Assembly (NCBI GenBank): GCA_964654825.1
Contig: CAZZKG010000011.1
Span: 1-64,000, forward strand
Length of the DNA stretch: 64,000 nt
Reading direction: 5' to 3'
Origin: CAZZKG01 sp964654825
GTDB lineage: Bacteria > Gemmatimonadota > CAZMKB01
Numbering within the stretch: the stretch's first letter is position 1; each line of letters begins with the position of its first letter. Of this stretch, positions 58,044-64,000 are shown one piece after another. The translations under genes and the position numbers were made by a program. A model generated the notes under the pieces. The model searched no databases. It saw nothing but the letters and a program-made list of their open reading frames with translations, and was not told the DNA's origin.

Positions 58044-59705
58044 ATGAATACCAGCATTCTCCTCCTGATCAGCTCTTTCCTTCTCGGCCTGGCTTACATC
58101 CTGTATGGCGGATACATAACTCGAAAACTGTCGCTCAGCAGAGAAAAAAACACCCCGGCACATGTCTTGAAGGACGGTATCGACTACTGCCCCGCGAGAA
58201 AACCGGTTCTGCTGGGTCATCACTTCGCGTCCATAGCGGGGGCAGGCCCTATCGTGGGGCCGATTTTTGCTGCTGCCTTCGGATGGCTTCCGGTTCTTCT
58301 CTGGATCATCATCGGCAGTATCTTCTTTGGAGCGGTTCACGATTTCACCTCTCTCGTCGCTTCCGTTCGTCACCGTGGAAAATCGATCGGAGAGGTCATC
58401 GAAACATACATGGGTATGCGGGGAAAGCATCTGTTCCTCATCTTCTCGTGGTCCGCCCTGATCCTCGTCATCGCGGTATTCACTATCGTGGTCGCACAGA
58501 CATTCGTGAAATATCCCCAGGCAGGGACAGCCTCCGCGGGGTTCATCGTGCTCGCGATCGCATTCGGTTTTCTGGTCTACAGAAAAAACGCTCCTCTTGC
58601 GGTCACGAGCATCGCCGGCGTGCTGCTTCTTTTCTTCTGTATTTATCTTGGTATTCTGTTTCCCCTCGATCTATCGTACGAGACATGGGTTGGAATCCTC
58701 CTCGTCTACATCTTTATCGCCTCTATCACCCCGGTGTGGATTCTCCTGCAGCCCAGAGATTACCTGAATTCGTTCCTGTTGTATACTCTGATACTCTTCT
58801 CTTTTCTGGGAATCATCGTCGCCGGGCCGGTGGCCGAGCTGCCGGCTATCACATCATTTCACACAGATCTGGGGTACCTGTTTCCCATCGTGTTCGTGAC
58901 CGTGGCCTGCGGCGCGATCTCGGGGTTTCACTGTCTCGTCTCATCGGGTACCACTGCTAAGCAGCTCGACCGGGAGTCCGATGCGCGGCCTGTCGGTTTC
59001 GGTTCGATGCTGATTGAAGGCGTACTTGCCGTCATTGCCCTGATAGCTGCGATCGTACTCACCGGCGATGGGTATTCGGCATTTTTCCATGAGGGGGGCG
59101 GTGGTCCCATATCACTGTTCGCCACCGGTGTAGGCGGTTTCATATCTTCACTTGGTATACCGATAGATGTGGGGATCACCTTCACGGCACTCGCACTATC
59201 GGCATTCGCTCTTACATCACTCGACACATCCACCAGGCTAGCACGTTTCGCCTTCCAGGAATTCTTCGAGGACAGGCAATCAAGGAAGCCTAATGTGTTG
59301 AGCAGGAACAGGTATATCGGTACGGGAGTGACGGTGATCGTTGCTCTTTTCCTTACAGTGTCAGGAGAGGCGATGCAGCTCTGGCCCATATTCGGGTCGG
59401 CAAATCAGCTGCTCGCGGCGCTCGCTCTGCTCGCAGTTTCGGTGTGGCTGGCGAGGACGAAGATCGGGAACATGTTTGTGAGGATACCGATGTATTTCAT
59501 GTTCACCGTGACGTTGAGCTCCCTCATTATCCTCCTCTACAAACACGCTTCAGCCCTTACCTCGGGCGACTTCACCTTTGGGCACCTTGCTCTCGCGTTC
59601 CTTTCTCTCGTGCTCACTGCAGTGGCGGTTGTCCTCTTCAGTGAATCGAGAAAAAGCCTGAGGGTACCGTCGAAAGATAAGGCAGGTGAAGTCGCCAAAG
59701 CATAA
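58044..59705 (+). CDS. cstA: Carbon starvation CstA-family transporter (peptide/pyruvate uptake)
   Basis: A 553-residue inner-membrane protein with about 16 hydrophobic segments. Family motifs are GHHFASIAGAGPIVGPIFAAAFGW (cited in part), FGAVHDFTSL, FHCLVSSGTTAKQL and WPIFGSANQLLAA. CstA proteins import peptides or pyruvate during carbon limitation. AGGGAG precedes the ATG. Its length is on the short side compared with E. coli CstA (about 700). It converges with the PDZ protein gene. Neighbouring secreted peptidases would release peptides for it, which is inference. Confidence 0.92.
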   Translation: MNTSILLLISSFLLGLAYILYGGYITRKLSLSREKNTPAHVLKDGIDYCPARKPVLLGHHFASIAGAGPIVGPIFAAAFGWLPVLLWIIIGSIFFGAVHDFTSLVASVRHRGKSIGEVIETYMGMRGKHLFLIFSWSALILVIAVFTIVVAQTFVKYPQAGTASAGFIVLAIAFGFLVYRKNAPLAVTSIAGVLLLFFCIYLGILFPLDLSYETWVGILLVYIFIASITPVWILLQPRDYLNSFLLYTLILFSFLGIIVAGPVAELPAITSFHTDLGYLFPIVFVTVACGAISGFHCLVSSGTTAKQLDRESDARPVGFGSMLIEGVLAVIALIAAIVLTGDGYSAFFHEGGGGPISLFATGVGGFISSLGIPIDVGITFTALALSAFALTSLDTSTRLARFAFQEFFEDRQSRKPNVLSRNRYIGTGVTVIVALFLTVSGEAMQLWPIFGSANQLLAALALLAVSVWLARTKIGNMFVRIPMYFMFTVTLSSLIILLYKHASALTSGDFTFGHLALAFLSLVLTAVAVVLFSESRKSLRVPSKDKAGEVAKA

Positions 59706-59734
59706 GGGCTGAGGTCCGTCGGGCACTTCAGGTA

Positions 59735-60739
59735 CTACTTTTCGAGTTTCTTTTTCAGTTCTTTGACCTCTTCCTTGAGTTCCGACAGGCTCTCTTCTAT
59801 CTCTTCGAGCTTGTCATCACCAATTTCTCGAATGATCTTCACTTTCCTTTCGATATTCTCTTTCAAATCATCGCTGTCGAGGTACCCGCCGAGCCCCTCC
59901 AGATCTTCTATTTCCAGATCTTCCATATCGGGCACCATGATGCAGGAACCGCCGTGGGGACCACTCCAAAACATGTGTCCACCTCCATGTTTTCCCCCGC
60001 AGCATTCACCATGACTCTCACAACCCTTCAGAGTCACATCGAATGAGTTCTCCCGGCCTTTTCTCACGAGCTTGACCTTTACCACATCACCGTCTTTTCT
60101 GTTCTCGAGAGCCTCCGGCACGTCATCGGCTTCCTCGATCTTCGAACCGTCGATCTCTTTGATAACATCGCCGGCTTTGATCCCCGCCTTCGCAGCAGGA
60201 CTTTCCTCTACCACGGACATTACGAGAGCCCCATCCTTCGTGTCGAAATACTCTCCGAGCTCCTCGCTCAGGTCCTCGATACGGACACCCAGACACAACC
60301 TCGAGGAGACCATTTTGATCTTGAAATCCTTGTAGGTCTTTCCGAAGTCGCCGAGAAATCCGGGGGCCTCCCTCTCGCTGATGGTGACCTCGAGATTCTT
60401 CTTCTTCCCCTTCCTGAGAACCGTAACTTCGGCCTTGGTGCCGGGATCGGTGTCCCCGACCATGTCGACGAAGTCCTCCAGGTCTTCGATCTCTTTCCCC
60501 TTGAAATGCGTGATGATGTCACCGGCTGAGATCCCGCCTTTACTGGCAGGGCTCTCATCGTAGACTTCCTTCACGAGGAGTCCATCACCCTTGTAATCGA
60601 GGGCTTTCCGGAGAGACTCATCGAGCTTCTGGACTTCAACGCCCAGCCAGCCGTCCTCGTCGCACAGCGCGTCTCGAGGGATCGAAAGCCCGGCGAATAG
60701 CGGCAGGAGAAGTACAGCCGCGAACAAAGAATGTTTCAT
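59735..60739 (-). CDS. Exported double-PDZ protein with Cys/His/Gly-rich insert and coiled-coil tail
   Basis: A 334-residue exported protein without a protease domain. Residues 1-26 form a signal peptide. The first PDZ domain is at about 30-120 (GWLGVEVQKL, SKGGISAGDIITHF) and the second at about 145-235 (LCLGVRIEDL, AAKAGIKAGDVIKEIDG). A metal-binding-like stretch follows (residues 239-267: CESHGECCGGKHGGGHMFW). The last 60 residues are a charged coiled coil (EEIEESLSELKEEVKELKKKLEK; cited in part). Likely periplasmic adaptor for proteolysis or stress, inferred from the PDZ pair. GAAGGAGG precedes the ATG. Confidence 0.85.
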   Translation of the reverse strand: MKHSLFAAVLLLPLFAGLSIPRDALCDEDGWLGVEVQKLDESLRKALDYKGDGLLVKEVYDESPASKGGISAGDIITHFKGKEIEDLEDFVDMVGDTDPGTKAEVTVLRKGKKKNLEVTISEREAPGFLGDFGKTYKDFKIKMVSSRLCLGVRIEDLSEELGEYFDTKDGALVMSVVEESPAAKAGIKAGDVIKEIDGSKIEEADDVPEALENRKDGDVVKVKLVRKGRENSFDVTLKGCESHGECCGGKHGGGHMFWSGPHGGSCIMVPDMEDLEIEDLEGLGGYLDSDDLKENIERKVKIIREIGDDKLEEIEESLSELKEEVKELKKKLEK

Positions 60740-61098
60740 ACTTTCCTCCTTCGTGGGTTACACAACTCTGATTATTGCCACCTGGAAAGGGCATGCTGGA
60801 AATGGTCCTCAGGCCCTTTCCAGGTGATTCAAGGTCATTTCGACTTCGTTTCGAAGATCACCTATATCACTTACTTAAACAACTGAATGTCGAAAAAGTT
60901 CCCTCGAAGGACAAAAAGGTACCGACATGGGTGAGAGGGGAAATCAGACCCGTCTTCTTGATATATGGCTTCCACAGGATTATTTTAGACTGAACTTTTG
61001 ATCGGGTCCACTCCCACCGGATGACATTCGGGGGGCAGCATTTATTCGGTAGCTGTAAACCGGGCGTTTCAAACTGATTGAAGGTACCCGGAGGTTTC
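60740..61098. other. Divergent intergenic region with long inverted repeat
   Basis: This 359-base gap separates the PDZ gene from the beta-lactamase-fold gene. It contains a perfect 14-base inverted repeat (60779-60826). Short open frames cover much of 60775-60993 but have no ribosome site and no family resemblance. I see no clear promoter pair on either strand. Confidence 0.6.
60779..60826. repeat. Perfect 14-bp inverted repeat upstream of the PDZ gene
   Basis: CACCTGGAAAGGGC at 60779-60792 and GCCCTTTCCAGGTG at 60813-60826, with a 20-base loop. It ends about 40 bases before the PDZ gene start and lacks a T run, so it is more likely an operator or a leader hairpin than a terminator. Confidence 0.7.
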
Positions 61099-61896
61099 AT
61101 GAACAGGATAAAATTTCTCGGCACCGCGGGGGCGCGATATGTCGTGTCCAAGCAGCTCAGGGCCTCGGGCGGGATCCACCTCGAGTTCGAAGGACAAAGG
61201 ATCATCATCGATCCCGGCCCGGGATGCCTTGTCAAACTCGCCGCGAGCAGGCCGAAGATCGACCCGACCGAAATCGATATCATTCTGCTGACTCACAAAC
61301 ACGTCGACCATGCAACCGATGTCAACGCGCTCATCGATGGAATGACGGGCGGCGGATTCAACAAAAAAGGCATACTCATCGCACCGCGAGACGCACTGGA
61401 AGACGACCCCGTAGTGCTGCACTACCACAGGCATTTCCTCGATCGGATCATCGTCACCGAAGCGGGGATGACACTCGAACTTGGAAATCTCAAAATCGAG
61501 GCACCCTGCAGACTGCAGCACACGGTCGAGACATACGGTTACCGGTTTCATACGACAAGCGGAACCATTTCCCATATTTCCGATACGGCGTACTTCCCGG
61601 AGATAGCGGAATCCTACCAGGCAGACTTGGTGATACTCAACATGGTCCTTGCCAGAAACAGGGGTGGGATCTACCATCTGGATATCGATGATGCAAAAAA
61701 ACTCCTGAAGGAACTGGGACCGAGAATCGGCATCCTGACCCACTTCGGAATGTCTGTCATCAAACGAAAACCGTGGGAGCTGGCGAGAGAAATGGAGGAG
61801 GAACTCGGGATTCCGATCCTCGCTGCCCGCGACGGTATGAACATCGACGTTGATGAGGTACTATGTCAAGATCACAAGGCGCAATCACAGCACTGA
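61099..61896 (+). CDS. Metallo-beta-lactamase fold protein (RNase Z/PhnP-like group)
   Basis: A 265-residue protein with the metal motif THKHVDH (His66, His68, Asp70, His71), the SHISDT segment providing a further aspartate and LTHFG late in the chain. The N-terminus FLGTAGARYVVSKQLRASGG resembles the RNase Z/phosphodiesterase branch of the superfamily; no flexible RNase Z arm is visible. Substrate is unknown; a cyclic nucleotide or nucleic acid phosphodiester is most likely by analogy. GGAGG lies 4 bases before the ATG. It overlaps the M23 peptidase gene by 34 bases. Confidence 0.85.
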   Translation: MNRIKFLGTAGARYVVSKQLRASGGIHLEFEGQRIIIDPGPGCLVKLAASRPKIDPTEIDIILLTHKHVDHATDVNALIDGMTGGGFNKKGILIAPRDALEDDPVVLHYHRHFLDRIIVTEAGMTLELGNLKIEAPCRLQHTVETYGYRFHTTSGTISHISDTAYFPEIAESYQADLVILNMVLARNRGGIYHLDIDDAKKLLKELGPRIGILTHFGMSVIKRKPWELAREMEEELGIPILAARDGMNIDVDEVLCQDHKAQSQH

Positions 61897-62777
61897 TAAC
61901 CGTCTGGCTCATCGTCAGCCACACCCCCTGTCCCGCACAGACGGTGCGTCCGGCAGAGATCCAGACAGAAAACCACGCCCGGATCAGTTTCATCAAGAGA
62001 GCCGGACTCAGTCCCGGCGAAGCAGTCATCGTGGAGGTCGAAACACGGGAAGAGGCGTCAACTGTTTCAGGCAACATCCTGGGTAAATCCATCGTGTTCT
62101 GGCGGGAGGATACGAACCGTTTCAGGGGTCTCATCGGACTCGACAGGGACGTGACACCCGGGATTCATCCCATGAAGCTCAGTATCGTGACAGGTGACGA
62201 TTCGAGCAGTCTAATAACAAGGGAACTGGAAGTGGAAAAACGCAATTTCGAGATCACCAGACTCAGTGTGAAGGCGAAGGCGGGCGGTCTCACGAAAGAT
62301 GACCTGGAAAGAATCCGGAGAGAGAAAGCGCTGGTCGACAGCACACTATCTCAGGTATACCCGGACAGACTGTGGCACACCGACTTCGGTCCGCCGCTGG
62401 ACTTGCTCACGGTCACCGGTGACTTCGGATCCCAACGGATTATCAACGGGAGGAAGCGAAATCCTCACGGCGGCCTGGACCTCCGCGCGAAAGCGGGAGC
62501 TCCGGTCAAAGCATCAAACGATGGAATCGTAGCATTGTGCGGGGATCACTTCTACACAGGCAATTGTGTCTACCTCGACCACGGACTCGGTGTGTTCAGC
62601 ATGTACTTTCACCTCAGCGAAATTCTCGTCGAGAATGGGGAGCATGTAAAGAAAGGTCAGGTTATCGGTAGAGTCGGAAGTACGGGCCGGTCGACGGGTC
62701 CTCATCTCCACTGGGCATTCACCATCAACAGAGCGCGGATCGACCCTGTTTCCATGCTGACGCTCCCGGTCGAATAG
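61863..62777 (+). CDS. Exported M23-family peptidase (LytM/peptidoglycan hydrolase type)
   Basis: A 304-residue exported protein. Residues 1-26 form a signal peptide ending CPAQ. Residues about 30-130 form a beta-rich domain of the TapA/PelB-type M23 N-terminal fold. The M23 domain holds zinc ligands His202 and Asp206 (NPHGGLDL) and His281-x-His283 (HLHW), so it should cleave peptidoglycan cross-links. GAGGT precedes the ATG. It overlaps the preceding gene by 34 bases, so the two are co-transcribed. It converges with the ClC gene with only 4 bases between stops. Confidence 0.92.
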   Translation: MSRSQGAITALITVWLIVSHTPCPAQTVRPAEIQTENHARISFIKRAGLSPGEAVIVEVETREEASTVSGNILGKSIVFWREDTNRFRGLIGLDRDVTPGIHPMKLSIVTGDDSSSLITRELEVEKRNFEITRLSVKAKAGGLTKDDLERIRREKALVDSTLSQVYPDRLWHTDFGPPLDLLTVTGDFGSQRIINGRKRNPHGGLDLRAKAGAPVKASNDGIVALCGDHFYTGNCVYLDHGLGVFSMYFHLSEILVENGEHVKKGQVIGRVGSTGRSTGPHLHWAFTINRARIDPVSMLTLPVE

Positions 62778-62781
62778 GATT

Positions 62782-64000
62782 TTAAAGCGATCGGAGTCGT
62801 TCGATTTGTTCACGCTTCCCGATGACCAGTATCCGGTCACTCTCCTTCAGTCGGTACAGGGGATCAGGAAGTTCGGCCTTTCCCTCTTTCCCTTTCCTGA
62901 TAAGTACGACCTCAACCTCGTAGCGGCTCCTGATCCTGAGTTCCCGGAGTGTCCTGCCCGTGAGAGCGTGAGGGATCTCCAGTGTCGACAGCAGGTACCC
63001 GCCAGTTAATTCGTACTCTGTATCGATCATCTGCATGCTGATGCCATGGTGAACATCTAGAGCGGTGTCACGTTTGAGGATCTCTCTGTTGTACGCTTCA
63101 ATAACCCTGCTCTTGTTCACAAACCCGAGGAGCCTTTTCTTCTCATGTGACTCCACAACAGGGATTTCGTCCTCACCTGTTCTCCCGAACAGGTACATCG
63201 CCCGGTCCACCGTGTCTTCAGAGGTAAGTATGTGCTTCTGTGGGACGAGAATGTCTTCGGCAACGACGATACTCTGAATCTCAGCCCAGTCGGGGAGAAT
63301 GTTCCTCAGCTTGTGAAACGAGATCACCCCTAACAGCAAACCGTACTGATCGACGACGAAAAGGTTGGAATAGTGAGAGTCGATGAATTTTTTAAAGATC
63401 TCCCTGAACGATGTCGATCGGTGGATAGTTGTAACGTGAGAGAACATTACATCCCTTACACTGATCGCCTTCAGGATGTTTATGTCCTGGCTCTGCCTGA
63501 TGTTTATTCCCCTCCTGAACAGTTTCAGCGTGTAAATCGAATGCCCGGCGATGCGGGTCGACAGAAGTGTGCTCAGGATGCATGCAGCCATGAGTGGAAG
63601 AATGATGTGATAATCATCAGTCAACTCGAATATCATGATGATCGCCGTGATTGGAGCATGCGTGGTACCGGCAACCATCGCCCCCATCCCAACGAGTGCG
63701 TATGCACCCTGAGACCCGGTCGCATCCGGGAAAACATGGTGGATGAGGGTACCTATTAATCCACCCACCATCGCACCCATGAAGAGTGACGGAGCAAAGA
63801 TGCCTCCGGAGCCCCCGGAACCGAGCGTGACCGAAGTCGCAACTATCTTGAGAATGAGCAGCAGAGCGAGGATGGTCCCGGTCGTAGAACCGTTGAGTGT
63901 GTTGTTGATCGTCTCATAACCGACACCGTAGATGTGCGGGAAATAGATCGCGATCACCCCTATGATAACCCCCCCGAGAACCGGCTTCAGAGGTTCCCAG
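62782..64000 (-). CDS. ClC-family chloride channel with CBS pair and TrkA-C domain (5' end outside window)
   Basis: The frame stays open to the end of the window, so the N-terminal half of the channel is missing; 405 residues are visible. The channel part has the anion-selectivity segment GSGGSGGIFAPSLFMGA and AMVAGTTHAPITAI. Two CBS motifs follow (about 190-310; VRDVMFSHVTTIHRSTSF, ILTSEDTVDRAMYLF), then a C-terminal RCK-C/TrkA-C domain (ELRIRSRYEVEVVLIRKG, YRLKESDRILVIG). It is probably a regulated chloride/proton exchanger. Ligand for the CBS pair (adenine nucleotide) is inferred from the family. Confidence 0.9.
   Translation of the reverse strand, partial: WEPLKPVLGGVIIGVIAIYFPHIYGVGYETINNTLNGSTTGTILALLLILKIVATSVTLGSGGSGGIFAPSLFMGAMVGGLIGTLIHHVFPDATGSQGAYALVGMGAMVAGTTHAPITAIIMIFELTDDYHIILPLMAACILSTLLSTRIAGHSIYTLKLFRRGINIRQSQDINILKAISVRDVMFSHVTTIHRSTSFREIFKKFIDSHYSNLFVVDQYGLLLGVISFHKLRNILPDWAEIQSIVVAEDILVPQKHILTSEDTVDRAMYLFGRTGEDEIPVVESHEKKRLLGFVNKSRVIEAYNREILKRDTALDVHHGISMQMIDTEYELTGGYLLSTLEIPHALTGRTLRELRIRSRYEVEVVLIRKGKEGKAELPDPLYRLKESDRILVIGKREQIERLRSL

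Noticed and set aside
60775..60993. 72-codon open frame with PFPGDSRSFRLRFEDH in the PDZ/beta-lactamase-fold intergenic region
   Set aside because: It overlaps the inverted repeat, has no ribosome site and does not resemble any family known to me; it could be a remnant but I cannot support it.
1..64000. CRISPR array, prophage or integrase, rRNA operon
   Set aside because: No regularly spaced direct repeats, no integrase, terminase or capsid genes and no rRNA-like sequence were seen in either strand.

Overview
The window is a stretch of bacterial chromosome from a draft scaffold, with one 100-base run of N at 41647-41746. It is densely packed with about 63 genes in operons. Two secreted proteases carry a C-terminal module like the type IX secretion (por) sorting or FlgD-type Ig-like domain (a YPNPFNP motif ending in a KMVLVK tail in one of them). 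Together with an OmpA protein carrying thrombospondin type 3 repeats, this points to a Gram-negative FCB-superphylum lineage, for example the Krumholzibacteriota, Eisenbacteria or Latescibacterota type. That placement is inference; no rRNA gene is present. Oxygen-sensitive enzymes are common: a glycyl radical enzyme, a 2-oxoacid:ferredoxin oxidoreductase, NadA, IspH, ThiC-type and other radical SAM proteins. The organism is therefore probably anaerobic or facultative.

Layout. 1-925: end of a surface-polysaccharide operon (glycosyltransferase, acyltransferase), then a bidirectional terminator. 1014-7854, minus strand: OmpA/TSP3 protein; methionine gamma-lyase-like enzyme, metK and rhomboid; a small unknown; a secreted matrixin-like protease with its unknown partner. 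8316-12310: an RsbW-like ATPase, then an operon of methylmalonyl-CoA mutase, a ThiC-family enzyme and an Nfu protein. 12370-12422: a perfect REP-like palindrome that recurs next to the N gap. 12467-18599: an operon of nrnA-like DHH phosphoesterase, moaB, moeA, thyX, moaA, ispH and a radical SAM protein. 18619-26144, plus strand: an M28 peptidase, a sulfur-transfer group (desulfurase family protein, DUF1858 protein, IscU-like protein lacking its third cysteine), then a glycyl radical activase and an enzyme that matches trans-4-hydroxy-L-proline dehydratase. 26260-27215: a REC-GGDEF diguanylate cyclase behind a consensus sigma-54 promoter.

27362-37510 is an 11-gene complex I operon, nuoABCDHIJKLMN, without the NADH-input genes nuoEFG. 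37568-39866: nucleotide kinase, dCMP deaminase, thiI. 39956-41563: an unknown secreted protein and a TrmB-family regulator with a likely autoregulatory operator. 41747-51305, minus strand: nifS, iscU/nifU, apgM, nadA, porG, a GltD-PorD fusion flavoprotein, porA, porB and amrS. 51421-55012: moaD, moaE, cobO, pepA and a glyoxalase II-like hydrolase. The rest holds a modular secreted M28 peptidase, cstA, a double-PDZ protein, a metallo-beta-lactamase fold protein, an M23 peptidase and a truncated ClC channel.

Functionally, pyruvate (or another 2-oxoacid) oxidation by Por could supply reduced ferredoxin to the NuoEFG-less complex I, and the fusion flavoprotein could exchange electrons with NAD(P)H. 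Several genes supply the cofactors these enzymes need: Fe-S clusters (NifS, IscU, Nfu), molybdopterin (MoaA, MoaB, MoeA, MoaD, MoaE), cobalamin (CobO, perhaps the ThiC-like enzyme) and NAD (NadA). No CRISPR array, phage, tRNA, rRNA or intact transposase gene was seen.
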